A stretch of 64,000 nt of DNA from an uncultured Acetatifactor sp. (GCA_934436435.1 CAKSAN010000003.1:1-64000); one strand, 5' to 3'; shown: positions 38,072-47,663, numbered from the stretch's first letter. A program made the numbers and translations. Notes: generated from the letters alone by a model not told the origin.

Positions 38072-38809
38072 ATGGATACACTCAGAGGTAAATTTTTCAA
38101 GCAACATATATTGTCAGACCAGTTCCTGGATCTGATCGAGAAGAACAAGCGCCCCATGGATGAACTGATGTCCTACTATCAGTGTGCGATCATGGAGGTG
38201 GAGACGAAATTTAAAGTATTGAATCAGGAGTATTCTCTGGAATATGACCGGAATCCCATTGAAGGCATCAAGACCAGAGTGAAGTCCTACGACAGCATTC
38301 TGCGGAAGATCCGCCGGAAAAATATTCCCATGACGCTGGAAGGCATCGAAGAGAATATCCGGGACATCGCCGGTGTCCGGGTCATCTGTTCATTCCCGGA
38401 TGATATTTACGAGCTGGAAGAGAGCTTTTTACGACAGGATGATATTACCCTGATCGAGCGTAAGGATTATATCCAGAATCCTAAGGAGAGCGGCTACCGC
38501 AGCCTTCACCTGATCGTGCAGGTGCCGATCTTTTTACAGAACACGAAGAAACTGGTTTATGTGGAAGTGCAGTTCCGTACCATAGCCATGGATTTCTGGG
38601 CGAGCCTGGAACACAAGCTGCAATATAAGAAAAATATTCCGGAAAGTCAGGCAAAGTTCCTGAAAGACGAACTGTACGACTGTGCCCAGCAGAGTGCAGC
38701 GCTGGATAAGCGGATGCAGAATATCCGGAACATCATTGCGGAGAATGAGACCGCGGAAGAGGAAAAACAGGACTTTCTGCCGATATTTTTACGGGACGAT
38801 AAAGGCTGA
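38072..38809 (+). CDS. relQ: Small alarmone synthetase (RelQ/YjbM-type GTP pyrophosphokinase)
   Basis: A 245-residue single-domain (p)ppGpp synthetase without hydrolase or regulatory domains. RelA/SpoT motifs are YDSILRKIRRKN (nucleotide binding), DIAGVRVICSF, SGYRSLHLIVQV and VEVQFRTIAMDFWASLEHKL (residues about 70-185). The C-terminal helices are those that drive RelQ tetramers. It makes ppGpp from ATP and GDP/GTP under stress. TATAAT-like sequence near 38020 may be its promoter. metF follows by 15 bp. Confidence 0.93.
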   Translation: MDTLRGKFFKQHILSDQFLDLIEKNKRPMDELMSYYQCAIMEVETKFKVLNQEYSLEYDRNPIEGIKTRVKSYDSILRKIRRKNIPMTLEGIEENIRDIAGVRVICSFPDDIYELEESFLRQDDITLIERKDYIQNPKESGYRSLHLIVQVPIFLQNTKKLVYVEVQFRTIAMDFWASLEHKLQYKKNIPESQAKFLKDELYDCAQQSAALDKRMQNIRNIIAENETAEEEKQDFLPIFLRDDKG

Positions 38810-38824
38810 TTATGGAGGAACAGT

Positions 38825-39694
38825 ATGAAGATCAGAGCCGTTTTAAACAAAGATACAGCAACGATTTCTTTCGAGGTGTTTCCTCCGAAGAAGAGCACGG
38901 ATTTTGAAAATGTGGAGACGGCAGCCTTAAGCATTGCGGCGTTACAGCCGGCTTATATGAGCGTGACTTACGGCGCCGGTGGCAGTACCAAGGGGCATAC
39001 CATCGCGCTGGCACAGGAGATCCAGAAAAAATACAATGTGCCTACTGTGGCACATCTGACCTGTGTCTGCGCCGATCGCGACAGCATCCGTGCGGCCCTG
39101 ACGGAGATGAAGGCAGCAGGTATTGAAAATATTCTGGCACTGCGTGGCGATCTGCCGAAGGATTATGAGGGAGAAGTATTCCCCGATTTCACCCACGCCT
39201 CGGATCTGGTGCGTTTTATTAAAGAGAATGGAGATTTCTGCATAGGTGGCGCCTGCTATCCGGAGGTGCATCCCGATTCCGCCAATAAGAATGCGGATAT
39301 TCAGGGGCTAAAGGCGAAGGTGGATGCCGGATGCGAGTATCTGACAACACAGATGTTCTTCGACAACAACATCTTCTTCAACTTCATGTACCGCGTGAGA
39401 GAAGCGGGGATTACCGTGCCTATCGTTCCCGGCATCATGCCCATCACCCGAGGTGTGCAGGTGAAAAATGCCGTAAAGCTGTCCGGCTGTAATGTGCCGG
39501 AGCGTTTTAAGAATATCGTGGATCGTTTCGGGGACAATCCGGAAGCCATGAAACAGGCCGGAATCGCCTATGCCACTGATCAGATCATCGATCTGCTGGC
39601 CAACGGTGTGAAACATGTCCATGTCTATTCCATGAATAAACCGGACGTGGCGGAGGGAATCCAGAGGAACCTTTCTGAGATTCTGAAGGCATAA
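38825..39694 (+). CDS. metF: 5,10-methylenetetrahydrofolate reductase
   Basis: A 289-residue TIM-barrel flavoenzyme that reduces methylene-THF to methyl-THF for methionine synthesis or C1 metabolism. Hallmarks: FEVFPPK near the N-terminus (catalytic Glu), SVTYGAGGS (about 45-53), ALRGDLPKDY and a C-terminal VHVYSMNKPD. GGAGG precedes ATG. Likely co-transcribed with the alarmone synthetase gene. Confidence 0.95.
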   Translation: MKIRAVLNKDTATISFEVFPPKKSTDFENVETAALSIAALQPAYMSVTYGAGGSTKGHTIALAQEIQKKYNVPTVAHLTCVCADRDSIRAALTEMKAAGIENILALRGDLPKDYEGEVFPDFTHASDLVRFIKENGDFCIGGACYPEVHPDSANKNADIQGLKAKVDAGCEYLTTQMFFDNNIFFNFMYRVREAGITVPIVPGIMPITRGVQVKNAVKLSGCNVPERFKNIVDRFGDNPEAMKQAGIAYATDQIIDLLANGVKHVHVYSMNKPDVAEGIQRNLSEILKA

Positions 39695-39734
39695 CGATAT
39701 ACAATTATTTATGTAAATGCTTACAGGAAAATGA

Positions 39735-39790
39735 TTGACAGAATAAAAAAGATGTACTATCATCCAAATTGGATGCAGGTACATCTTTTT
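39735..39790 (+). promoter_or_regulatory. MarR-operon promoter with embedded palindromic operator and hairpin
   Basis: TTGACA (39735-39740) and TATCAT (39758-39763) are 17 bp apart. ATCCAA-A-TTGGAT (39762-39774) overlaps the end of the -10, the ideal place for an autoregulatory MarR dimer. Outside it, AAGATGTAC (39749-39757) and GTACATCTT (39779-39787) form a larger inverted repeat followed by TTTT, so the same DNA can also end metF transcription. Confidence 0.7.
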
Positions 39791-39824
39791 TATTATTTGA
39801 ATATAGAACAGGGAGGCGAAAACC

Positions 39825-40310
39825 TTGGATGCGACAGAACGAAAAATGACGAAAATAGCAAGAGAAGTGAGCAAATTTACGGTGCAGACCATGAAGGAAG
39901 ACGGGATCGGAACCGCGGAATTTGATTTTATCCATCTGGTGCGGCACAACCCGGGTATCACGCAGGCGGCGGTGCGGGAACAGTTGAAGATCGACAAAGG
40001 CGCTGCGGCGAGGCGGGCGGCAAGTCTGGAGAGCAAGGGGTATCTCTACCGAAAGCCCAATCCGGCGGACGGCAGGAGCCAGCTGCTATATGCCACGGAG
40101 AAAGCAGAGCAGTTGAAAAACTCCAAGGCTGCCATCGAGAGCAAATTTTACGAATGGCTGCTGGCGGAACTTCCGGAGGAGGAAAAGGAAGCCTTCTGCA
40201 AGACACTGGATACGCTGTACTGGCGTTCCAAGCAGGAACGGCGGGCCGGATTTGTCAACGTGGCGAAATGTGTGGAAGAAGGAGCAAAAGAGGATGAAAC
40301 CGAAGGCTAA
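39825..40310 (+). CDS. MarR-family transcriptional regulator
   Basis: A 161-residue winged-helix regulator. The DNA-binding core is LVRHNPGITQAAVREQLKIDKGAAARRAASLESKGYL (about residues 40-76, shown as two consecutive parts of one motif), followed by the wing ending RKPNPADGRSQLL. Translation starts at TTG 39825 with GGAGG 8 nt upstream. It precedes an ABC exporter pair and overlaps the first exporter gene by 17 bp, so it most likely represses its own operon through the palindrome at 39762-39774 and responds to a transported compound (inference). Confidence 0.9.
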   Translation: MDATERKMTKIAREVSKFTVQTMKEDGIGTAEFDFIHLVRHNPGITQAAVREQLKIDKGAAARRAASLESKGYLYRKPNPADGRSQLLYATEKAEQLKNSKAAIESKFYEWLLAELPEEEKEAFCKTLDTLYWRSKQERRAGFVNVAKCVEEGAKEDETEG

Positions 40311-42069
40311 TGCAGTGAAGAAGGATCAGATTCTATATTATTTCAAAACCCAGTGGCCTGCGCTGCTGGCGGTAACGGTCTCAGGACTGATCTACAATCT
40401 GGGGCTTTTGGCGGGACCGTGGTTCGAGGGCCGGATGACGGGATGTCTGGTGGACATTCTGGGAAAAAATGCGGAATATGCAGATATGCTGGTACTGGTG
40501 ATCGCGTATGTGATATCCATTGCCATCGTGCAGATCGCCCGTTATGTCAAACGATTTTACGTGCGGCGGTTTGCCAATAATATTAACAAAGACATGAAAG
40601 AAACTCTTTACGACAGCCTCGTTCACAAGAGCAGGGCGGAACTGGAAGAAGAGGGTGCCGGAAATGTGATGACCAAGGCCATCCTCGATGTGGATGACTG
40701 CGTCGAGGGAATGCGGAAGTTCACCACCGAGGTCTTTGATACCGGTGTGGCACTGGCAGCCTATGCAGTGATGCTGTTGGTCTATGACTGGCGGCTGGCG
40801 ATCCTCAGTATTCTGTTCCCGCCTCTGTCCTTCGTCGTGGCGGAGAAAATGAAGCGCAATGTACAGCGTACCGGTGCTGTGTATAAGGAACAGTCCGGAG
40901 CTTTAAGCGCAGCGACACTGGACCGGGCGACCAATGCGGTGACTTACCGGGTATATGGCTGTGAGGAGGAGCGGCAGCAGGCCTACGAGGAGAACCTGAC
41001 CGCCTATGAGAAATCCGCTGTCCGTGCCAATATCTGGAGCACAGCATTTCCGCCGCTGTACCGGATCCTTTCTATGACCGGTGTGCTGTTTATTCTGTAT
41101 TTTGGCAGCAGAAACGTGCTGGGGATCGGCTGGAGAGCATGGGATGTGGCGGCATTTACCACATTTTTAGCCTGCTTTTCCAAGCTTGCCGTGAAGTCTT
41201 CCAGTGCGGCAAAACTATTCAATGCGGTACATAAGGCACAGGTGTCCTGGAAACGTATCAAGCCTCTGATGAAGGAAGAAATCTACGACGATGAAGTGAA
41301 GATGCAGTCTTCCGGCGTACTGGAAGTATCGGATGTAAGCTTTGCTTATCCCGGCGGAGAGAAGATCTATGAGGACTTCAATCTGTTAGCCTCCCCCGGA
41401 CAGATCATTGGTGTCACCGGTGCGGTGGCCTGCGGTAAGTCCACACTGGGCAAGACGTTCCTGTGTGAATACCCTTATAAGGGCCGGATCCGTTTTCACG
41501 GAAAAGAATTATCGGAAATGACGAAACCGGAGCGCAGTGGCATGATGGGTTATCTGGGGCATGATCCGGAGCTGTTCAATGACAGTGTCCGCAATAATGT
41601 GCTGTTAGGCGATGAGGCCGATCCGGAGAAATATCTGAAGGCTGTCTGCTTCGACGGTGAGGTGGCCGAGATGGAGGAAGGTATGGATACCATCGTAGGA
41701 AACGGCGGTGTCCGGCTTTCCGGTGGACAGGCACAGCGGCTGGCACTGGCCAGAACCCTGTGCCATAAGCGGCCGATCCTGATTCTCGACGATCCGTTCT
41801 CCGCTCTGGACCGCAAGACGGAGGAAGAGGTCTTCGCCAATCTGCGGAAGCTGGCGGCGGACAGCATCGTGATCCTGTTGTCCCACAGACTGTATCTGTT
41901 CCCCGACATGGATCAGGTGCTGTGGATGGAGGATGGAAAAGTGACTGCGGGAACCCATGAACAGATCCTTGAAAAGTTCCCGGAATATGCAAGACTGTTT
42001 GAAGCACAGGCGGACGGTGCCGATGCGCAGAATACACAGAAGGGAGGTCAGAATCATGCAGCAAAATAA
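40294..42069 (+). CDS. ABC exporter half-transporter 1 (permease-ATPase fusion)
   Basis: A 591-residue half-transporter with six transmembrane helices (about 20-320) and an ATPase domain (about 345-580). Walker A is GAVACGKST, the signature is RLSGGQAQR and Walker B is ILILDDPFS, in which the usual catalytic Glu is Asp. This matches the degenerate subunit of heterodimeric exporters. Start at ATG 40294 (AAGGAG upstream). It pairs with the next gene, which starts 14 bp before this one ends. Exported substrate unknown; MarR control suggests drugs or toxic compounds. Confidence 0.92.
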   Translation: MKPKANAVKKDQILYYFKTQWPALLAVTVSGLIYNLGLLAGPWFEGRMTGCLVDILGKNAEYADMLVLVIAYVISIAIVQIARYVKRFYVRRFANNINKDMKETLYDSLVHKSRAELEEEGAGNVMTKAILDVDDCVEGMRKFTTEVFDTGVALAAYAVMLLVYDWRLAILSILFPPLSFVVAEKMKRNVQRTGAVYKEQSGALSAATLDRATNAVTYRVYGCEEERQQAYEENLTAYEKSAVRANIWSTAFPPLYRILSMTGVLFILYFGSRNVLGIGWRAWDVAAFTTFLACFSKLAVKSSSAAKLFNAVHKAQVSWKRIKPLMKEEIYDDEVKMQSSGVLEVSDVSFAYPGGEKIYEDFNLLASPGQIIGVTGAVACGKSTLGKTFLCEYPYKGRIRFHGKELSEMTKPERSGMMGYLGHDPELFNDSVRNNVLLGDEADPEKYLKAVCFDGEVAEMEEGMDTIVGNGGVRLSGGQAQRLALARTLCHKRPILILDDPFSALDRKTEEEVFANLRKLAADSIVILLSHRLYLFPDMDQVLWMEDGKVTAGTHEQILEKFPEYARLFEAQADGADAQNTQKGGQNHAAK

Positions 42070-43774
42070 GCAGATGGAAAACCAAAAGAAACAGAATGCG
42101 AGAAATGTACGCAGCGTGATTTTGCAGACCGTGGCAGGCTATGCAGGACTGTCACTGGGAATCGTGCTGGCTGTGGTGGGTGCCATCGTAACGGCACTGC
42201 TGCCGCCCTGGATCCTCGGAAGCATTGTGGATACGATCACCACAGGAACCGCAGTTCCGGTTGTACTGGTCATATTGTATTTTGCATTTACGGTACTTAC
42301 CGGTCTGACAGAAAGCGTCAGAGAAGGTCTTTTAACAGTCTTCGGCCAGAAGATCACTCATGCACTGCGGAGCAGCCTGATGGATAAATATACGAACCTG
42401 ACGGCGGGAGAACTGACGAAGCAGGAACCCGGTACCATTGTATCCCGGTTTGTGGGAGATGTGGACACCGTAGAGAATCTGTTCACTTCCGGTATCATCA
42501 GTATGTTTGCGGATGCCTGCAAGATATTGAGTATTTTGGCGGTGATCTGGCTGAAAAACAGAGGACTTGCCATCGTGCTTCTGGTGATCCTTCCGTTCCT
42601 GTACTGGTTCACCCGGAAGGTGCAGAAGAACATGCTGAAAGCCCAGATAGAGAACCGCAGCGCAGTAGGAAAAGCTTCCGGTCATGTGCCGGAGACACTG
42701 CACAATATCCGTACCATTCATAATCTGGGAAAAGAGCGTTATATGGCGAAGCGTTATGATGAATGTATCGCAGACAGCTATCGGGCTGTGGAAAAGACGA
42801 ATTTCTATGATGCCATTTACTCCCCGGTAATCCTGATCCTGAATGCCATTGTGGTGGCAGTAGTTATGCTGTTTTCCGCTTCCGGCAATGCAAAAGTGCT
42901 GACACTGTTCGGCATGTCTGCCGGTACAGCGGTAGCTGTGATCAACTATATTTCCCAGATCTTTACCCCTGTGGAGAGTCTGGGAATGGAGATCCAGACC
43001 ATCCAGTCCGCCATTGCAGGCGTGCACCGGATCAATGAATTCTATGCGCTGGAGGAACTGCCGGAGAGAGAACAGAACGGGGAGACAACCGCTGCTACAG
43101 AGAAAGAGATGCCTTTCGTGGAACTGCGGGATGTGACCTTTGGCTATGAGGACGACAGCCGCAAAATTCTGCAAAACTTAAGTTTTCAAGTATATCCCGG
43201 AGAGCAGGTCACGCTGTCGGGCAGAACCGGTGCGGGAAAAAGTACGATCTTCAAACTGCTGTTAGGGCTTTATCAGCCGGGAGCGGGAAAAGTACTGATT
43301 CAGGGAAGAGAGGCCTTTCAGATTCCGGAAAATGAGAAGCGCAGTCTGTACGGCTATGTGGAGCAGACCTTCCACAGAGTTCCCGGTACGGTAAAAGATC
43401 AGATCACTTTGTATGACGACCGTTTTACACCGGAAGATGTGCGGGAAGCTGCCAGAATCGCAGGACTGGATACGACGATAGAGCAGCTGGAAAAAGGTTA
43501 TGACACTCCCTGCACCCCGGAGATTTTCTCTCAGGGACAGTGGCAGCTCTTGTCCATTGCCAGAGCCGCAGTGGCGAAGCCGAAGCTGCTTCTGCTGGAT
43601 GAGATCACGGCAAATCTGGATGCCCAGACCGAAGAGGAAGTGCTACAGGCATTGAAACGTGCCTCGGAAGGACGTACTGTAATCTCGATTTCCCACAGGG
43701 TAAATGCGGAGACGGGACGGATCATTACATGGAGATCCATCCAAAGGCATTTGCCACAGAACTCAATAAAATGA
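42056..43774 (+). CDS. ABC exporter half-transporter 2 (permease-ATPase fusion)
   Basis: A 572-residue half-transporter with six transmembrane helices and an ATPase domain. Walker A is GRTGAGKST and Walker B is LLLLDEITA with the catalytic Glu present, but the signature is FSQGQWQL instead of LSGGQ. With the partner's Asp-variant Walker B, this gives one active and one degenerate ATP site. Start at ATG 42056 follows GGGAGGTC. The last 50 bp overlap the 3' end of the convergent NSS transporter gene, and the final residues after the H-loop (SHRVNAETGR) look unlike the family, so the tail may have been extended by loss of an earlier stop. Confidence 0.9.
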   Translation: MQQNKQMENQKKQNARNVRSVILQTVAGYAGLSLGIVLAVVGAIVTALLPPWILGSIVDTITTGTAVPVVLVILYFAFTVLTGLTESVREGLLTVFGQKITHALRSSLMDKYTNLTAGELTKQEPGTIVSRFVGDVDTVENLFTSGIISMFADACKILSILAVIWLKNRGLAIVLLVILPFLYWFTRKVQKNMLKAQIENRSAVGKASGHVPETLHNIRTIHNLGKERYMAKRYDECIADSYRAVEKTNFYDAIYSPVILILNAIVVAVVMLFSASGNAKVLTLFGMSAGTAVAVINYISQIFTPVESLGMEIQTIQSAIAGVHRINEFYALEELPEREQNGETTAATEKEMPFVELRDVTFGYEDDSRKILQNLSFQVYPGEQVTLSGRTGAGKSTIFKLLLGLYQPGAGKVLIQGREAFQIPENEKRSLYGYVEQTFHRVPGTVKDQITLYDDRFTPEDVREAARIAGLDTTIEQLEKGYDTPCTPEIFSQGQWQLLSIARAAVAKPKLLLLDEITANLDAQTEEEVLQALKRASEGRTVISISHRVNAETGRIITWRSIQRHLPQNSIK

Positions 43775-45098
43775 TGGCGGCGAATACCGGGCAGAGATAT
43801 TTGATCATAAAGTTGAAGATCTTCTTGCGGCGGAAGGTGCTCTCTCCGTGCATCACCTCTTCCTCGATGGCTTTTACCCCGATGACACGGGATACCAACA
43901 GGCAGGTGACGATGGCTGCAATGGGCATCATCACGGAGTTGGTCAGGAAATCGAAGAAATCCAGAAACTGCATGCCGATGATCTTCACAGCTGCCAACGG
44001 GCCGTATCCCAGGGAAGACAGGCTTCCCAGCACCAGAATGACCACGCCCATGAGTAAGGTGGACTTTTTACGGTTCCAGCCCAGCTCGTCCTCTAAAGTG
44101 GATACGGCACTCTCTGTCAGTGCAATGGAACTGGTCAGGGCAGCGAACAGCACCAGAAGGAAGAACAGGATACCTACGAAGGTTCCCATCCCCATGCTGT
44201 CGAAGACCTTGGGGATCGTAATGAACATCAGGGAAGGACCGGCCTGCAGGGTATCGGGATCACCGCCGGAGAAAGCGAACACGGCGGGAATGATCATGAG
44301 ACCTGCTATAATGGCAATTGCGGTGTCGAAGATCTCCACATTTTTCGTGGAACCTTCAATGGATATATCTTTTTTCATATAAGAGCCAAAGGTGATGAGA
44401 ATGCCCATGGCGATGGACAGGGAGTAGAACATCTGCCCCATAGCGGTGACTACCGTCATCCAGGAAAAATTCGCGGGATTCGGGATCAGGAAATATTTCA
44501 CACCGCTTAGTGCTCCCGGTCTGGTGAGAGAATAGATGGTGATGATAATGGACAGAACTACCAGAACCGGCATCATAATGCTGGATACCCGTTCAATTCC
44601 GTTCCGGACTCCCGCGTAAATGATGCCCAGAGTGCACAGCGTGAACACCACGAAACAGAGCTCTGCGGAGACACCGTTGGAGATAAAGGAGGAGAAATAA
44701 CCGTCCACTGCCAGATCATGGCCATGGCCCCTGACATATTCTACCAGATATTTGACCACCCATCCGCCGATCACAGAATAATACGGAACGATCAGAGTGG
44801 GGATGATAGCATTGATCCATCCGCCGAAGGACAGCCATCCCGATTTTCCAAAGCTGTGAAAAGCGCCCACGGGACTTTTGCCGGTCATACGTCCCAGAGA
44901 GGTCTCTGCCACGATCATGGTATAACCGAAGGTCAGGGCCAGAATGATGTAGACGAGCAGGAAGATCCCACCACCGTATTTGGCTGCCAGATAGGGAAAA
45001 CGCCAGATATTGCCCAGCCCCACCGACGCACCGGCGGCTGACAGGACAAAACCTACTTTTCCGGAAAAAGAACTTCTGTTATCATTTTTGTGATCCAT
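43725..45098 (-). CDS. Sodium-dependent transporter of the NSS (SNF/SLC6) family
   Basis: A 457-residue membrane symporter with about 11-12 transmembrane helices. The TM1 hallmark AAGASVGLGNIWRFPYLA (about residues 17-34) holds the Na+/substrate unwound region. The missing 12th-helix arrangement is common in bacterial members. Likely substrate: an amino acid, driven by Na+. Convergent with the exporter operon (50-bp overlap) and divergent from spoVT. Confidence 0.93.
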   Translation of the reverse strand: MDHKNDNRSSFSGKVGFVLSAAGASVGLGNIWRFPYLAAKYGGGIFLLVYIILALTFGYTMIVAETSLGRMTGKSPVGAFHSFGKSGWLSFGGWINAIIPTLIVPYYSVIGGWVVKYLVEYVRGHGHDLAVDGYFSSFISNGVSAELCFVVFTLCTLGIIYAGVRNGIERVSSIMMPVLVVLSIIITIYSLTRPGALSGVKYFLIPNPANFSWMTVVTAMGQMFYSLSIAMGILITFGSYMKKDISIEGSTKNVEIFDTAIAIIAGLMIIPAVFAFSGGDPDTLQAGPSLMFITIPKVFDSMGMGTFVGILFFLLVLFAALTSSIALTESAVSTLEDELGWNRKKSTLLMGVVILVLGSLSSLGYGPLAAVKIIGMQFLDFFDFLTNSVMMPIAAIVTCLLVSRVIGVKAIEEEVMHGESTFRRKKIFNFMIKYLCPVFAAIILLSSVANAFGWISM

Positions 45099-45354
45099 AA
45101 ATGTAAACTCCCCGCATGATTATTGTGACAAGTAGGCTAAGTGTAACACAGGCAGTGAAAATGTACAATAATCTGCCGGGAAACAAAAGCCGTGAAAAGG
45201 CCGTTTTCCAATGAAAAGTTTCGATGGAACAACAGCAATAATTCGATTGATGTATTTTAAGAAAACTCAGATACATAATTCCTCCTGTATTTCCACATAC
45301 TACCCACACAACACAATTATGGGAAGTAAGCTGAAAAGCAGGAGGTTTTTTTAT

Positions 45355-45900
45355 ATGAAAGCAACCGGAATTGTAAGAAGAATAGATGATCTGGGACGTA
45401 TCGTGATCCCGAAGGAGATCCGCCGCACGCTGCACATCAGAGAGAGCGATCCGCTGGAGATATTTACCGACAGAGAGGGACAGGTAATCTTAAAAAAGTA
45501 TTCCCCCATCGGCGAGATGACTACTTTTGCCAAACAGTATGCGGAAAGTCTGGCGCAGGTGTCCGGACATCCCACGCTGATCGCGGACAGAGATCAATTC
45601 ATTGCGGTCTCCGGCGGCTGCAAGCAGTTGCTCAATAAGGCTGTGAGCCGCCAGCTGGAGGAGAAGATCAATAACAGAGAGACCGTGATCGCCGCAAAAG
45701 GAGACCGCAACTATGTCAACATTGCGGAGGATATTACCATAGACTATGCCTGGCAGCTGATCACGCCGATCATTTGTGAAGGGGACATCATCGGAAGTGT
45801 GATCCTGCTGGAAAATGACGGAAAAAATAAAATGGGGGAAGTAGAACAGAAACTGGCACAGTCTGCGGCGGGATTCCTGGGCAGACAGATGGAGCAATAG
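45355..45900 (+). CDS. spoVT: Stage V sporulation regulator SpoVT
   Basis: A 181-residue regulator. The N-terminal AbrB-type swapped-hairpin DNA-binding domain (KATGIVRRIDDLGRIVIPKE, residues 2-21 onward) is followed by a GAF-like domain (about 56-178). In endospore formers SpoVT tunes late forespore gene expression, so this indicates a spore-forming host lineage. Start at ATG 45355 with AGGAGG upstream; a longer frame from 45211 has no such site. Confidence 0.93.
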   Translation: MKATGIVRRIDDLGRIVIPKEIRRTLHIRESDPLEIFTDREGQVILKKYSPIGEMTTFAKQYAESLAQVSGHPTLIADRDQFIAVSGGCKQLLNKAVSRQLEEKINNRETVIAAKGDRNYVNIAEDITIDYAWQLITPIICEGDIIGSVILLENDGKNKMGEVEQKLAQSAAGFLGRQMEQ

Positions 45901-45935
45901 AGAAATATTTCAGAAGAAAGCCATAACGGCAGGTC

Positions 45936-47222
45936 TCAGGATACCACCTGATTCCTGCCGCTTGTTTTCCCTATGTAAAGCTTGGCATCTGCGTCTCTTA
46001 AAAGAATATGAATATCTTCTGAGGGTGCGCAGATCAGACCGAAAGTCATGGTCAGGTGCACATGTTGGCCTTCGTAAAGAGTGTCCAGAGCACGGATCTT
46101 ATCCATAAGTGCATCTAATTGTTCCCGCGCGGCCTCCAGATTGGCATTTTCGAATACCAGCAGGAATTCTTCACCACCCCAGCGTGCCGCAAATCCCTGA
46201 TGCCACATGTGCTGTTTTAAGGTGGCGGAGACTCTTTTCAGGATCACGTCACCGCATTCGTGACCGTAAGTATCGTTGACCCGCTTGAACAGATCAATGT
46301 CGCCGATAGCCAGGGCAAAGGGACGGCCGGAAGCCTTTGCTTCCGCAGAGATCTTACGGAGCTTCTCATCGCCGTAACGGCGGTTGTACAGCTCTGTCAG
46401 GGCATCCTGCTCGATCATGGTCCGCAGGGAACGCTGCATGGACAGGGCACATCGGCCGATGTCTCCCAGTTCATCGCTGCGTTTTACCACCGAATGATCC
46501 AGGGCAGCATTCAAATTTCCGGCGGCTACTTCTGACAGGAAACTATGAATATTCATTAATACCGCTACAAAGCCCCTGGTGTAAAAATAGATACAGGCTG
46601 CCACAAGAACCATAAAGCCGATAAGCAGCAATGTCAGGGGATAGACATAGTGCTGGATGGATTCGGATACGGAAGTGCTGGACTTTCCCACGAAGAGCAT
46701 GCCCACTACGCTGCCATCCTGGTTGCGGAGGGGACTGTAGTAGGAAAAATACGCTTTTCCGTTGATCAGAGTATGTGTATAAAAATGATCTTCCCCGGTA
46801 TTCAGAACATCACGAATCACAACGTCCGGAGCCCCGGTGCCGACAATGCGGCCACCCTCGGTATTGTACAGGGTCGTAAGGATCCGGGTATCCTGATAGA
46901 ACAACGTAATATCCAGTCCCGTGTCTTTTCTAAACTGATCCAGAAGGGAATAGTCTCCAGTGATGTTCGTATCTCCTTTATATAGAAGATACGCAACGTC
47001 CCCCTCCAGATGATAATCGCCGGGATAAGCGGTGTTCAAAAGAGTTGTTGCACTTTTGGAAGCATTACACAGCACGTTTTTCACTTCCCGGTGCATGATC
47101 TCCGTGAACCATCGGGAGGTAAAAAACAACATCAGAATTCCCAATACAAGCAGGGGAATCAGACCGATCGCCTGCATAGTATATGATATTTTACCACCTT
47201 TTCTTTTCTGCGTAGTTTCCAT
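45936..47222 (-). CDS. Membrane diguanylate cyclase with Cache-like sensor and HAMP
   Basis: A 428-residue signalling protein. Transmembrane helices near 18-38 and 205-228 flank a Cache-like extracellular sensor (about 45-200, DITLFYQDTRILTTL ... SYYSPLRNQDGSVVGMLFVG). A HAMP linker leads to a C-terminal GGDEF domain with an active-type RWGGEEF motif (about 345-351) but no RxxD inhibitory site. It should make cyclic di-GMP in response to an external signal. Start at 47222 is preferred (GAGG/GGGA upstream) over a longer frame to 47261. It is the second GGDEF protein in the window. Confidence 0.9.
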   Translation of the reverse strand: METTQKRKGGKISYTMQAIGLIPLLVLGILMLFFTSRWFTEIMHREVKNVLCNASKSATTLLNTAYPGDYHLEGDVAYLLYKGDTNITGDYSLLDQFRKDTGLDITLFYQDTRILTTLYNTEGGRIVGTGAPDVVIRDVLNTGEDHFYTHTLINGKAYFSYYSPLRNQDGSVVGMLFVGKSSTSVSESIQHYVYPLTLLLIGFMVLVAACIYFYTRGFVAVLMNIHSFLSEVAAGNLNAALDHSVVKRSDELGDIGRCALSMQRSLRTMIEQDALTELYNRRYGDEKLRKISAEAKASGRPFALAIGDIDLFKRVNDTYGHECGDVILKRVSATLKQHMWHQGFAARWGGEEFLLVFENANLEAAREQLDALMDKIRALDTLYEGQHVHLTMTFGLICAPSEDIHILLRDADAKLYIGKTSGRNQVVS

Positions 47223-47330
47223 AGATTCCCAGCCTCTTCCGATGCAATCGGTACACAACAAGTATTAAAAATATTATAAGCAAAAATGCATAGAAAAGCA
47301 AGAAAGAAGCGTTAGCTTGCAACATCCGGC

Positions 47331-47360
47331 TTGACAACTCAAAAAAATGAGATATATAAT
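47331..47360 (+). promoter_or_regulatory. Promoter of the ileS T-box leader
   Basis: TTGACA (47331-47336) and TATAAT (47355-47360), both perfect, with an 18-bp spacer. The start point would be near 47367. Confidence 0.85.
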
Positions 47361-47367
47361 AGCGATA

Positions 47368-47630
47368 TATAAAAAAGCATTGACGAAGAGAGTAACTTTT
47401 CCGCGGAAAGGCAAAGCGAGCCGGTGATGGTGAGAGATCGGTGCGAGTAGGGGAATCGTGAAAATCACTTCTGAGCTGTCAGAACAAAAGCGTAAGTCAG
47501 TAGTTCTGAACGGGATCCCGCCGTTACCGGGAAGCATATCACTCCTGTTTCTATAGATGGGAAGTATGTTGTAAGAGGTGGTTAACGAATGCATGAGCTT
47601 CGTCCTGTTACGGGATGAGGCTCTTTTTAA
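47368..47630 (+). ncRNA. T-box riboswitch controlling ileS
   Basis: The leader before ileS has stem I with the AGCGAG/GGTGATGGTGAGAG elements, a candidate Ile specifier ATC at 47464-47466, and an antiterminator bulge TGGT in GAGGTGGTTAAC, complementary to the ACCA end of tRNA-Ile. A terminator follows: GAGCTTCGTCC pairs with GGGATGAGGCTC (47595-47623) before TTTTT. Uncharged tRNA-Ile would stabilise the antiterminator and allow ileS expression. The exact stem I folding was not computed. Confidence 0.88.
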
Positions 47631-47663
47631 TTTTCAGTTTTTAGAAAAGAAAGGAAGCACAGT

